Origin: Laspinema palackyanum D2a
GTDB lineage: Bacteria > Cyanobacteriota > Cyanobacteriia > Cyanobacteriales > Laspinemataceae
Direction: 5' to 3'
Assembly (NCBI GenBank): GCA_025370845.1
Contig: JAMXFF010000018.1
Span: 70,777-134,776 of the forward strand
Length of the DNA stretch: 64,000 bases
The position numbers and the translations under genes were made by a program. The notes beneath the pieces are model-generated. The model did no database searches, was not told where the DNA came from, and saw nothing but the letters and a program-made list of their open reading frames with translations. Shown here piece by piece: positions 55,506 through 63,706 of this stretch; the first letter of the stretch is position 1, and each line of letters begins with the position of its first letter.

Positions 55506-56192
55506 GTGAAAGCAGTTATTTTATTATCCGGAGGATTGGACTCCTCCACGGTGCTCTACCAAGCCAAAGCCGATGGCTGCACCTGTTATGCCATGTCCTT
55601 TGATTACCAACAACGGCATCGCCGCGAACTTGAAGCAGCCCGGGCGATCGCCCAATCGGCAGGGGTCGCCGAACATCAAATTGTCTCCTTTGACTTGCGA
55701 CAGTGGGGAGGGTCCGCCCTCACCGACAACAACATGGACCTCCCCTGCGATCGCTCCCTAGAGGAAATGGCTCAGACTATTCCCATCACCTACGTTCCCG
55801 CTCGAAATACCATCTTTCTGAGCTTTGCTCTCGCCTACGCCGAAGCCACCGATGCCCGTCGGGTGTACATTGGGGTGAATGCGATCGACTATTCCGGCTA
55901 TCCCGACTGCCGTCCCGACTATATCCAAGCCATGCAGAACGTCTTTCGACTCGGGACGAAACAGGGGAGAGAATCCGAGACAACGGAAATTGTTACCCCC
56001 CTAATTGAGCTAAAAAAAACCGAAATCATCCAACTGGGGAATCGCTTAGGGGTCCCCTGGGAACAAACCTGGTCCTGTTATGCCGGAGGCGATCGCCCTT
56101 GTGGAGTCTGTGACTCTTGTCAGTTAAGATTAGCCGCATTTGCCGAATTGGGATTAACCGATCCCCTCCCCTACCTTCAACGGGGTTTTTAA
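55506..56192 (+). CDS. queC: 7-cyano-7-deazaguanine synthase QueC
   Basis: QueC converts 7-carboxy-7-deazaguanine into preQ0, using ATP and ammonia, on the way to queuosine in tRNA. The 228-residue protein starts at GTG 55506 (KAVILLSGGLDSSTVLY), just ahead of the SGGLDS pyrophosphatase motif. Other family blocks are SFDYQQRHRRELEAAR, PITYVPARNTIFLSFAL and GVNAIDYSGYPDCRPDY. The C-terminal zinc motif is C-Y-A-G-G-D-x-P-C-G-V-C-D-S-C. The ORF extends upstream through the repeat copy, but that part is not homologous. No other queuosine genes are nearby, so it is a stand-alone gene. Confidence 0.95.
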   Translation: MKAVILLSGGLDSSTVLYQAKADGCTCYAMSFDYQQRHRRELEAARAIAQSAGVAEHQIVSFDLRQWGGSALTDNNMDLPCDRSLEEMAQTIPITYVPARNTIFLSFALAYAEATDARRVYIGVNAIDYSGYPDCRPDYIQAMQNVFRLGTKQGRESETTEIVTPLIELKKTEIIQLGNRLGVPWEQTWSCYAGGDRPCGVCDSCQLRLAAFAELGLTDPLPYLQRGF

Positions 56193-56324
56193 CCCCAAAT
56201 TATCGCGAATCTACCTGCTCTGGGTCGGTTTTACAGGGGTATAGCACGTCGGGTTTTAGTTCCTTCGGCATCCCGTAGGGCATCCAGTTTTTAAAGCCAG
56301 AGAAACCCCTAAAATATGCTCTAT

Positions 56325-56358
56325 TCCCCCTCAATCGAGTCAGGGGGATTTGCTTTCT
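56325..56358 (+). terminator. Terminator-like hairpin after queC
   Basis: TCCCCCT (56325-56331) pairs with AGGGGGA (56342-56348), followed by TTTGCTTTCTTG. It lies about 130 bases after the queC stop. The rest of 56359-56764 holds no supported gene; a minus-strand ORF at 56464-56712 is discussed among the rejected items. Confidence 0.6.
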
Positions 56359-56764
56359 TGTGCCTAAAAGTAAGGTTTCATCTAAAAATTTGCCTGAGTC
56401 CCGCAAAAGAGGAAAACCATTCCTTAAGATAGAGGGTTGCCTTGGCTAACGGATCTACAATGTTTAAAATCTAAAGCCTAAATTATGCAAGAAAGCAGGA
56501 ACCCGGTTAGGGAGAACCCAAACCTTGCCCAAATCCTCGCCCTGCTTGGGGATCTGCCCGAATGGGTGGGGCTGAAAAGCCACATCATCAAGGTCGAGTT
56601 TTATAGGGTTGCGGACTCCTAAGACAAAGCTTCCTCTATCTGGAGAATCATTATCTGCGCTTGTTAATCTAACTTTTTTCCAAAGTATCATCTTCCTCTG
56701 GTTTGTTGTCATATTCTCAGCATAATTGTTAACCTATAAATGTTGTAGCAACGATAGGAACGAC

Positions 56765-56953
56765 ATGGCTAGAGATTATATGCTTAGGATTCGATTAAAT
56801 ACTCAAGAATTAGACCGCCTGAAAGCAGAAGCTGAACGGCGTGAACTTTCAATGTCAGAAGTAATTCGAGACTACATTAAACGAATGCCTAAACCCAAAA
56901 AAGGTTCAGATGGATTATTAGATGAAGTTCAAACGCCAGCAATGGTGGAATGA
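56765..56953 (+). CDS. Ribbon-helix-helix protein (CopG-like)
   Basis: A 62-residue protein from ATG 56765 (MARDYMLRIRLNTQELDRLK); an upstream ATG at 56726 would add 13 residues. The pattern short basic beta-strand (YMLRIRLN), helix (QELDRLKAEAERREL), turn and helix (MSEVIRDYIKRM) is the RHH_1/CopG fold that binds DNA as a dimer. Such proteins are often antitoxins, but no toxin gene is adjacent: the flanking 56954-57025 is too short, and the neighbour at 57026 is the CNNM protein. It may be an orphan antitoxin or a small autonomous regulator. Confidence 0.7.
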   Translation: MARDYMLRIRLNTQELDRLKAEAERRELSMSEVIRDYIKRMPKPKKGSDGLLDEVQTPAMVE

Positions 56954-57025
56954 AAATTTCTGTCACATCAGAATATTTTCAGCAAGATAACATCTTGAAT
57001 TGGATCGGGCGCTTAAAAACGAGTT

Positions 57026-58753
57026 CTAATGATCATCAACATCTAAATCGGGTGGGGAAGAGGGGACTGACTCCTCATCCTCATCCTGATTCTCATCCTC
57101 ATAGAAATCGAAATGCTGTGAAGAAGACCGGAGCAATTCGTCCTCCTCCAGATCGAAATCGCGGGATACAGAGGAGGATTGTTGCTCAGACTCATCCAGA
57201 TTGAAATCTGATGCTGACGCAGCAGACTCCTGCTCAGGGGCATTCAGCTCTAAATCCGTGGGGAAGGAGTCAAATGAGTCTAGGTTAGATGAGATCGGGT
57301 TCGTCACTTCTGGGCGATAAATCCGAATTTGGTTTAAACGAGGGCCTTCTGTCGAGACCACCGTAAATTCCAAATTATCGTAGAGGAGGGTTTCCCCCTC
57401 CGCTGGGATTTTTTGGAACTGATAGAGGAGGAAACCGCCCAGGGTTTGATATTCATCGGTCAGGGGTAAATCGAAATTGAGCAATTCATTGACTTCTTCC
57501 AAGTTCATTTGAGCTTGGACCATCCAGGTTTGCTCATCGACCATTTGGATGGTTAACTCTTCAGAATCGGAGAGTTCGGGACTCTCGCCAATAATTTGGG
57601 CGACTAAATCGCTAATGGTTACTAAACCGGCAGTCCCGCCAAATTCATCAACCACCATGACCATTGGTCGTTGCGATCGCTGAACGATCGGCAACAACTC
57701 GCTTAAAGGAGTATATTCGGCAACGAACCGCGCCGGACGAATCCAGGGGGTAAGGGGAGTATCTGGGGTGAGGACTCCCTGGGCTAAAGGTCCGGCCAAT
57801 TCTTTAAAATAGATGATACCGCGAACATCATCTAAGGATTCCCCGATCACCGGATAGCGGGAATGACCCGTACTCACGACCTCATTGAGCAACATTTGAA
57901 AGGTGGCATCATAAGAGATCCCGTGAATGCTCGTTCGAGGCACCATCACTTCCCGAGCACAGACTTCCCCAAATTCAAACACATTATTGAGCAGTTCTCG
58001 CTCCTCGGCTTCTAGTCCTGTGGATTCGCGTTCCGTGGCGATAATCAGTTGTAACTCTTCGGGAGTGATGCGATTGGACCAAGCCTGAGCGTTAAAGCGA
58101 ATACCCCCTAGACTGAGGAGCCAGCGGGTGGAGCGGTCCAGGATCCAGATAAAGGGGTGAAAAAATCGGGCGATCGCCAAACTCGGAGGGCCTAGGAGTC
58201 GGGCCAGTTGCTCAGAATAGAGCAACGCCAAGGTTTTGGGACATAATTCGCCGAGGACAATTTGCAAATAAGCCACGATTAAAAAGGCCAGGGGGATTGC
58301 CAGGGAATGAGCGATCACCTGAGCAATATCGGGCCTAATCGGCAACCAGACGATCCATTCGGCCACTAAAACCGCCATCGTATTTTCCCCGATCCAGCCC
58401 AGGGCCAGACTGGAGAGGGTAATGCCTAACTGAGTCGTCGAGAGCAGACGCTCGATATTGCGATGGAGATGTTGGACAATTTTGGCCTGGAGGTCGCCAT
58501 TATCCGCCAAATGATTAATCCGCGATCGCCGCACGGAAACGATCGCAAATTCCGTAGTCACGAAAAAAGCATTAATGGCAATCAGTCCAAAGACCGCAAG
58601 CAACCGCAGTACGACATCTTGCCAGGTCTGAAGGGAATTTCCCGGGACCACCACCGCTAAATGACTCGCGATCGCACTGCCGGAGTGCAATCCCACGACC
58701 CCCAGGGTGACCATCCCACCCACCGCAGAAAAATAGCTTAAAGAACGCACCAC
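57026..58753 (-). CDS. CNNM/CBS-domain transporter-type protein (hemolysin C/CorC family)
   Basis: A 575-residue protein. A signal-like or membrane segment leads to the CNNM (DUF21) domain with four hydrophobic segments (about 45-225): AINAFFVTTEFAIVSVRRSR and GELCPKTLALLYSEQLARLL. A pair of CBS domains (about 250-380) follows, with EVMVPRTSIHGISYD, GHSRYPVIGES and VVDEFGGTAGLVT. Next is a CorC_HlyC transporter-associated domain (about 390-470). The C-terminal 100 residues are an acidic Asp/Glu/Ser-rich tail with DEDEESVPSS-type runs, absent from most family members. CNNM/CorC proteins export Mg2+ or regulate its transport. The Asp/Glu-rich tail might bind divalent ions. It stands alone. Confidence 0.9.
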   Translation of the reverse strand: MVRSLSYFSAVGGMVTLGVVGLHSGSAIASHLAVVVPGNSLQTWQDVVLRLLAVFGLIAINAFFVTTEFAIVSVRRSRINHLADNGDLQAKIVQHLHRNIERLLSTTQLGITLSSLALGWIGENTMAVLVAEWIVWLPIRPDIAQVIAHSLAIPLAFLIVAYLQIVLGELCPKTLALLYSEQLARLLGPPSLAIARFFHPFIWILDRSTRWLLSLGGIRFNAQAWSNRITPEELQLIIATERESTGLEAEERELLNNVFEFGEVCAREVMVPRTSIHGISYDATFQMLLNEVVSTGHSRYPVIGESLDDVRGIIYFKELAGPLAQGVLTPDTPLTPWIRPARFVAEYTPLSELLPIVQRSQRPMVMVVDEFGGTAGLVTISDLVAQIIGESPELSDSEELTIQMVDEQTWMVQAQMNLEEVNELLNFDLPLTDEYQTLGGFLLYQFQKIPAEGETLLYDNLEFTVVSTEGPRLNQIRIYRPEVTNPISSNLDSFDSFPTDLELNAPEQESAASASDFNLDESEQQSSSVSRDFDLEEDELLRSSSQHFDFYEDENQDEDEESVPSSPPDLDVDDH

Positions 58754-58931
58754 TGCAACTCATCTTGAAACATTTGGATTACCCATTTTAACCTTGACCG
58801 TTTGGCACTGGAGCGTTAACGGCGAGAAATTAGTTCCCGTCGCCATAGCAGGACATCCCCCTAACTTAACCCCAATGCTAGGGTTGATTAGAGGGCTTGT
58901 GGAACGACCTCTGCTCAGAAGAGTCCCCGGT

Positions 58932-59612
58932 CTATTGGACGGGAATTTTTGACATTTTTAGTTCCAGTTCCTGATCGGGATAGTCCGTCAGGGTCAAGGA
59001 CAGTTTCTGTGCATTTTCCAGCAATGCTGAAGGAATGCTGACGGTCCCGGAATAGCTTTGATCCCCCGGGGGCAAATCTCCAGGTAATCCTTGGGTGGTC
59101 GCACTCAGCGATCGCCCCTTATCATCGGTCACATTCAAGAAACTGTACAGAAACTGCACCGATCGCGAACCTTCATTCTTTAACTTGACATCCAGCACCA
59201 GAGAGGAGCCTTCTCGCCGCACCCCGGTGACTTGCAAACTTACGTCCTGGTCCTTGGTGGCGATCGGAAAGCGTTCGTCTTTCTTCGGTTCTTCGGCAGC
59301 TTTGGCTTCGGCGCCCTCTGCTGCGGGTTCCGCTGCTTTCGTTTGGCCCGCTTCCGGTTCCACTTCTTTGCCCGAGATTCTCGCCTTGACCTTTTTGATT
59401 ACTTCGTCTTCCTTCAACAGTTTGAGCCCTTGACCCTTCCCTGTCGCCGGGGAATTGGACTCTCCCGAGGTATTCGGACGGACGTCAGGCTGGGTGACTT
59501 CCTTGAGCGCAGCTTTGCCTAACTCTAATCCTAGGGAGGCACTCAAGGCACCGGCGCCAAACATCATGGATAACAGTAAAAACGTCAGGACAACAGTTGG
59601 GTTGACTTTCAT
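58932..59612 (-). CDS. Membrane-anchored protein with C-terminal beta-sandwich domain
   Basis: A 226-residue protein from ATG 59612 (MKVNPTVVLTFLLLSMMFGA); the longer start at 59702 adds 30 basic residues that do not look coding. An N-terminal helix (about 6-28) is a signal anchor. An Ala/Glu/Lys-rich linker (about 40-120, with AAEPAAEGAEAKAAEEPKKD) resembles a flexible spacer. The last 110 residues form a strand-rich domain (QDVSLQVTGVRREGSSLVLD, FLNVTDDKGRSLS, SLTLTDYPDQELELKM) like DUF4352-type Ig-like folds. The domain is probably outside the cytoplasmic membrane. The function is not known. Confidence 0.7.
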   Translation of the reverse strand: MKVNPTVVLTFLLLSMMFGAGALSASLGLELGKAALKEVTQPDVRPNTSGESNSPATGKGQGLKLLKEDEVIKKVKARISGKEVEPEAGQTKAAEPAAEGAEAKAAEEPKKDERFPIATKDQDVSLQVTGVRREGSSLVLDVKLKNEGSRSVQFLYSFLNVTDDKGRSLSATTQGLPGDLPPGDQSYSGTVSIPSALLENAQKLSLTLTDYPDQELELKMSKIPVQ

Positions 59613-59736
59613 AGTGTTTTTTTCTTTTATGCGATCGCCGCAATACCGACTTATTTTTCTAGCTTCAAGAGCACCTCGCCTTTCCCGGGTGGAAAATGAC
59701 ACAAGCCCTTGATCAATCCAGGCATCTCGATTTTAA

Positions 59737-59817
59737 TAGACCTCTTGCAAAATTCTTTAAAGCCCCCCTTGTTAAGGGGGGTTGGGGGGATCAATCCTTT
59801 TTTTTGCAAGAGGTCTA
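59737..59817. mobile_element. MITE-like element with TAGACCTCTTGCAAAA terminal inverted repeats
   Basis: Perfect 16-bp inverted ends: TAGACCTCTTGCAAAA (59737-59752) and TTTTGCAAGAGGTCTA (59802-59817). The inside is the palindromic CCCCCCTTGTTAAGGGGGG then TTGGGGGGATCAA. If the outer TA pairs are target duplications, the element is 77 bp and its insertion into TA fits an IS630/Tc1-type transposase; that is inference. No transposase is encoded. The core resembles the insertion at 2562-2614. Confidence 0.75.
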
Positions 59818-60589
59818 ATCCCTATTTTTTTATTCCCTCTCGTTCTCAAAGAATCCGCTTCCCCCTAGGCTCCACTTGATGATCTCCCCGGTTCATTCTA
59901 CCCCTAGACAGGTACAGCCCCAAGGGTTATAATCTTAACAAGGGACTGTTGCTTTGCCATAAATTCCCAGTTTGGGGAGTCATCGTTCAAGCAAATTTTT
60001 CCCCACGACTCTGACCAGAGTCTGCTAGAATCAGTAAAAAAAGACGGCAGTTGGCCGAGCGGATGAGGCAGCGAACTCAGTGCGACGCGACGCTTGCTAC
60101 ACATGAAGGTGAAAATCCTTCCTCCCAGTCCATCGGGAGACTCCAATACCCGGTTCCTGAGACTAGCAAACTCAGGGATTAACAAGCCAGGGTATAAATC
60201 CCACCTAGTACCGGAGACCCCCGGGAAAGAACGGGAGAGGGAGGCAATATGGGGAACGAAAGTGAACCTCCGCATAAAAGCTGGTCAGATGCACCAGGGT
60301 AAGGGTATGCACCCCCTGGGTTCAAAAGAACAAGAGAGTAAGGAAACTGAGCCGTGAGTAGCTCAGAGATGGCCCTAAAACACTCTCCCGGCTAAAAGAG
60401 GCCCCTAAGTTGTCAAGATGTGAAGAGAGATAAGCGGGAAACCTGCTAATTCCTCCGACCCTAATCAAGGGGTTCCAGCTAAGGAACGGAAGGACAGGTG
60501 AAGGAACCTACAAAAAGCCAAAGCCCAGAGTAACGCCTGGGATATGCAGAAAGGTAGGTAGCTAGGAAAAGTAGACCAGATGAGTAGTT

Positions 60590-62383
60590 ATGTCCAAGGT
60601 GAAAACGGAATGGTCACAAATAGATTGGGCGACAGTCCAAACGAAAGTGGCGAAACTACAAACTCGAATCTATGAAGCATCAAAAGATGGAAACACCGCC
60701 TTCAAGGTAAGGTTGCAGAAAACCCTAATAACCTCTTACTCGGCCCGACTCTTAGCAGTCAGAAGAGTAACACAGGAAAACAAGGGAAAAGCCACAGCAG
60801 GCGTAGATGGAATCAAGAATCTTGACCCATCAGAACGCCTAAAACTGGCAGAAACCTTAAGACTGGATGGTAAGGCTACTCCCCTTTTAAGGGTAGAAAT
60901 CCCCAAACCGGGCAAGAAGGAGACGCGACCTTTAGGTATTCCCACCATAGAGGACAGGGCAAAGCAGGCTCTAGCCAAATTAGCCCTAGAACCTGAATGG
61001 GAAGCTAAATTCGAGCCTAACTCATACGGATTTAGGCCCGGAAGAAGCTGCCACGATGCCATAATCGCAATCGAAGTGCAAGTCAGACGTCAAAGTAAAT
61101 ACATACTGGATGCTGAGCTTAAAGGTTGTTTTGATAACATCGACCATGAGGCGCTAATAGGTAAGTTAAATACCTTTCCGATAATGGAAGACCAGGTAAG
61201 AGCATGGCTCAAATCTGGAATCATGAAAGGAGATGTATTTTACAAAACCGAATCAGGGACCCCACAAGGAGGCGTCATTTCACCCTTACTAGCAAACATA
61301 GCTCTCCACGGGCTTGAGACACACATAGCAGACAAATTCCCGACATTCCGCACCCGTAAAGGGCAAGAAAAAGGGAAAATGAAAGAATGGAGTGAAGCTA
61401 GAACAATAAGGTACGCAGACGACTTCGTAATCCTTCATGAAAAACTAGAAGTAATTCAGGAAGCCAAATCCGAAACAGAAAAATGGTTAGCAACAATAGG
61501 GTTAAAACTCAATGAGAATAAAACCCGAATAGCGCACACCATAAAAGAAGTTGAGGGTCAGAAACCAGGATTCGATTTTCTAGGGTTCAACATCCGAAGT
61601 TATGAGGTAGGAAAACATAAATGCGGGATTAACGCACATGGAAAGAAACTGATGCAGCGAACAAGGGTTCAACCGTCAGAAGAATCCATAGAAAAATTCC
61701 GCAAACAGGTAAAAACCATACTAAAAACGGGACACAGTATGCCCCCAGCAGAAATGCTAAAAAGGCACAACTGGTTCGTAAGAGGATGGGCAAACTACTT
61801 TAAAACAGGCGACAGTTCAGGCGAAATCTTCAGAAAGCTGCAACATGATTTGTACCCAGTCTACTTAAATTGGGGACAGAAAAAGTTCGCTCAAAGAGGA
61901 AACGGTTACATTGCAAGCAAGATTTTTCATAAATCTAAAACTTCAGCCTGGAATTTCGGATGGAAGGAAGATAACTATCTACACTTGGCGGTAACTCTAT
62001 ACGAGTTTGACTATGAGCAGCACATCAAAGTACAAGGGACAAGAAGCCCCTACGACGGAGATTGGGTGTTCTGGGCAAAACGCAGAGGGAGCCACCCTTT
62101 ATGTCCAAAAGACATAAAAAGGGGATTAAAAAGCCAAGAATGGAAATGTTCACACTGTGGGCTTCCGTTTTATGTAGAAGACCCAATAGAGGTCCATCAC
62201 ATCGACGGCAACAGGGAAAATAATAAAAAGACCAATAAAACATTGGTGCACCTGCACTGCCACGATGAAATCCATAACATGATGCGGGGCCAGTCCCAAA
62301 GGAACTCCCCACCTAGCTTAAAGCCGGATACATTGAAAGGTGTAAGTCCGGTTTGGCAGCCGAGCTTAGAAGGTAACTCCTAA
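60590..62383 (+). CDS. ltrA: Group II intron reverse transcriptase/maturase with HNH endonuclease
   Basis: A 597-residue intron-encoded protein. The reverse transcriptase region (about 60-330) shows AGVDGIKNLDPSERLKLAE, PKPGKKETRPLGIPTIEDRA, GTPQGGVISPLLANIAL, and the catalytic YADDF (IRYADDFVILH). The maturase X domain (about 400-490) includes RGWANYFKTG. The C-terminal DNA-binding/HNH domain has CSHCGLPFYVEDPIEVHHID and HLHCHDEIHNM, with the zinc cysteines. No frameshift or missing catalytic residue is seen. Its last 21 codons run through intron domains V and VI, ending eleven bases before the 3' splice site. The protein would help splice the tRNA and could drive retrohoming of the intron. 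Confidence 0.92.
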   Translation: MSKVKTEWSQIDWATVQTKVAKLQTRIYEASKDGNTAFKVRLQKTLITSYSARLLAVRRVTQENKGKATAGVDGIKNLDPSERLKLAETLRLDGKATPLLRVEIPKPGKKETRPLGIPTIEDRAKQALAKLALEPEWEAKFEPNSYGFRPGRSCHDAIIAIEVQVRRQSKYILDAELKGCFDNIDHEALIGKLNTFPIMEDQVRAWLKSGIMKGDVFYKTESGTPQGGVISPLLANIALHGLETHIADKFPTFRTRKGQEKGKMKEWSEARTIRYADDFVILHEKLEVIQEAKSETEKWLATIGLKLNENKTRIAHTIKEVEGQKPGFDFLGFNIRSYEVGKHKCGINAHGKKLMQRTRVQPSEESIEKFRKQVKTILKTGHSMPPAEMLKRHNWFVRGWANYFKTGDSSGEIFRKLQHDLYPVYLNWGQKKFAQRGNGYIASKIFHKSKTSAWNFGWKEDNYLHLAVTLYEFDYEQHIKVQGTRSPYDGDWVFWAKRRGSHPLCPKDIKRGLKSQEWKCSHCGLPFYVEDPIEVHHIDGNRENNKKTNKTLVHLHCHDEIHNMMRGQSQRNSPPSLKPDTLKGVSPVWQPSLEGNS

Positions 62384-62394
62384 GTTTAGGCAAC
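62321..62394 (+). ncRNA. Group II intron domains V and VI
   Basis: The catalytic hairpin (domain V) is 62321-62354. Helix AAGCCGGA / TCCGGTTT closes with a G-U pair, and the GAAA loop is at 62334-62337. Domain VI (about 62359-62391) forms a stem CTTAG / CTAAG with unpaired A residues, one of which would be the branch point. Both overlap the end of the intron-encoded protein. Confidence 0.85.
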
Positions 62395-62474
62395 TAATTC
62401 GCCTTAGGCAGGTTCAACTCCTGCACTGCCGATTAAACATAAACAAAATAAGGGGAAGCGGAAAAGAGTCCCAC

Positions 62475-62500
62475 TTCTTCTGGGCGATCGCCCAGAAGAA
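62475..62500. other. 26-bp perfect palindrome centred on HIP1
   Basis: A perfect palindrome whose arms TTCTTCTGG meet at GCGATCGC. It stands 43 bases after the tRNA 3' end and could act as a terminator hairpin or as a HIP1-containing structural element. It is not followed by a T-run. Confidence 0.6.
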
Positions 62501-62574
62501 ATTCAGAACTCCCGTCAATTTCGCGAGTTCACCCCCTTTGTCGGGGCAGTACCTCAACTGCCCCTATTTTCTGC

Positions 62575-62979
62575 TTACCGCAGGGGCAGGATTTCGTTTT
62601 GAGGATTAAAAGGGACTCCACTTGGGGTATAACTGGGCATCGTCTGCAAAGACTCGTTAAACGGGTTCGTCAAATCCCGGGTTCTAATAATAGGATCACT
62701 AGAGGTCTGGACTTGCATGACCGCCTCATAGAGCTTGTTTACCCGTTCCGCATCCCGTTCCGCCTGTCTTTCGGGGTAAGTCATCGGCAGCAGATAATAG
62801 CTGATTTGGTCAAAAATTGAGCGATTCTGGTAAAACGTATCAGAACTGCGAAAAAAGGCTCGCTCAAATTGTTCAGCAATAGTTCGAGGTTGGCTTTGGG
62901 CGACTGCCTCTGGTGCCACCACCACAGACGCGCCTAGGAGTGCCAACACCCCGATCGCGGTTTTTAACTGGAGTCTCAT
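62575..62979 (-). CDS. Small secreted protein, unknown function
   Basis: A 134-residue protein from ATG 62979 (MRLQLKTAIGVLALLGASVV), with a signal peptide and likely cleavage after VAPEAVAQ. A GAGGAG lies eight bases before this ATG, which decides the start over the upstream ATG at 63075. The mature part has an EQFERAFFRSSDTFYQNRSI segment, a Tyr/Pro motif ISYYLLPMTYPERQAERDAE and a Pro-rich tail. No family is recognised. It is divergent from pyrE (94 bases apart). Confidence 0.7.
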   Translation of the reverse strand: MRLQLKTAIGVLALLGASVVVAPEAVAQSQPRTIAEQFERAFFRSSDTFYQNRSIFDQISYYLLPMTYPERQAERDAERVNKLYEAVMQVQTSSDPIIRTRDLTNPFNESLQTMPSYTPSGVPFNPQNEILPLR

Positions 62980-63073
62980 GAATTTTCTCCTCACCTTTTG
63001 GCTCGATATTAGCTCAACTTCCACGATAAGATAATTATCGGCTGAAATTTTCCTCTTGTCACTACAATTAACC

Positions 63074-63694
63074 ATGACCGAGATTACTCAAGGATTGGAT
63101 GAGACATCGGTCTCAGTTCTCCCTACCGATTTAAACGACCAACGCCAACAGCTTCTGGACTTACTCTGCCAGTTAGCCTATCGCGAGGGGGACTTCACCC
63201 TATCCTCCGGCCAGAGTAGCCGCTACTATATCAATGGCAAACAAGTCACCCTCGACGCGATCGGAGCACTCCTCACGGGTCAGGTGCTATTCTCCATGCT
63301 GTCGCCAGAAACCCTGGCAGTCGCCGGGTTAACCTTGGGCGCTGACCCAATTGTAACCGCAGTTAGTGTCGTCTCTGCCTACGAAAACCGACCCATTCCG
63401 GCCCTAATTGTCCGCAAAGAAGCCAAGGGACATGGCACCCAAGCCTATATCGAGGGACCCGAACTGGCTCCCGGGACCCAGGTCGTTGTCCTAGAAGATG
63501 TGGTCACCACTGGGGCCTCCGCCATGAAAGCGGTTCACCGTTTGCGCGACGCCGGGTACAAAGTAGAAGAAGTGATTTCCCTGGTCGATCGCGAACAAGG
63601 CGGTGCCGAATTGTATCAAAAAGAGGGATTAAAGTTTCGTGCCGTCTTTACGATCGCTCAGATTCAAGCTCGCTATCAGGAGTTAGGATTGTAA
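63074..63694 (+). CDS. pyrE: Orotate phosphoribosyltransferase
   Basis: PyrE makes orotidine 5'-phosphate from orotate and PRPP in pyrimidine biosynthesis. The 206-residue protein starts at ATG 63074 (MTEITQGLDETSVSV). The family segments are YREGDFTLSSGQSSRYYING, GLTLGADPIVTAVS, PALIVRKEAKGHGTQAYIEG and the PRPP motif VVVLEDVVTTGASAM. The usual Lys residues of the active site are present in RKEAKGHG. It stands alone with no other pyr gene near. About 20 extra N-terminal residues precede the core. Confidence 0.95.
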   Translation: MTEITQGLDETSVSVLPTDLNDQRQQLLDLLCQLAYREGDFTLSSGQSSRYYINGKQVTLDAIGALLTGQVLFSMLSPETLAVAGLTLGADPIVTAVSVVSAYENRPIPALIVRKEAKGHGTQAYIEGPELAPGTQVVVLEDVVTTGASAMKAVHRLRDAGYKVEEVISLVDREQGGAELYQKEGLKFRAVFTIAQIQARYQELGL

Positions 63695-63706
63695 GTGAGA
63701 GAATGA

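Larger units (their letters stand above)
60080..62394 (+). mobile_element. Group II intron in the anticodon loop of tRNA-Ile(CAU)
   Basis: A 2315-bp intron. It starts with GTGCGAC (60080-60086), the group II 5' consensus, and ends with AC (62393-62394). Domain V (62321-62354) is the 34-nt hairpin AAGCCGGATACATT-GAAA-GGTGTAAGTCCGGTTT, with AGC triad and GAAA tetraloop; domain VI follows with CTTAGAAGG / CTCCTAAG and a bulge-type A. Domain I-IV RNA precedes the internal reading frame (60080-60589). A candidate EBS1, TGAGTA at 60355-60360, can pair five bases with the last exon bases ACTCA; this is a guess by eye. Precise excision restores the tRNA cloverleaf, which fixes both boundaries independently of intron consensus. 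The encoded protein appears intact, so the intron may still be mobile. Confidence 0.88.
60045..62432 (+). tRNA. tRNA-Ile (CAU anticodon), interrupted by a group II intron
   Basis: The 5' exon is 60045-60079 and the 3' exon 62395-62432. Joined, they give a 73-nt cloverleaf that fits standard numbering exactly. The acceptor stem CGGCAGT (1-7) pairs perfectly with ACTGCCG (66-72), discriminator A73. The anticodon stem GCGAA (27-31) pairs with TTCGC (39-43), around the loop CTCATAA with anticodon CAU at 34-36. The T arm is GCAGG-TTCAACT-CCTGC. The D arm GCCGAGCGGATGAGGC with 5-nt variable loop CTTAG resembles plastid trnI-CAU rather than elongator Met (TAGCTCAG-type), and C1-G72 excludes the initiator. 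The C34 should be modified to lysidine by TilS so that it reads AUA. The intron interrupts the anticodon between nt 35 and 36. CCA is not encoded. Confidence 0.85.

Noticed and set aside
56464..56712. 82-codon minus-strand ORF opposite the RHH gene
   Set aside because: Its C-terminus (NRVPAFLHNLGFRF) derives from an AACCGGGTT-type repeat segment, there is no recognisable domain and no supporting ribosome binding site. A genuine small gene cannot be excluded.
60094..60357. ORFs in the 5' part of the group II intron, both strands
   Set aside because: They overlap the structured intron RNA (domains I-IV) and show no protein family features.
60045..62432. Initiator or elongator tRNA-Met as identity of the CAU tRNA
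   Set aside because: The C1-G72 pair excludes the initiator, and the D arm lacks the TAGCTCAG pattern of elongator Met; the D arm, loop and variable region match the plastid-type trnI-CAU.
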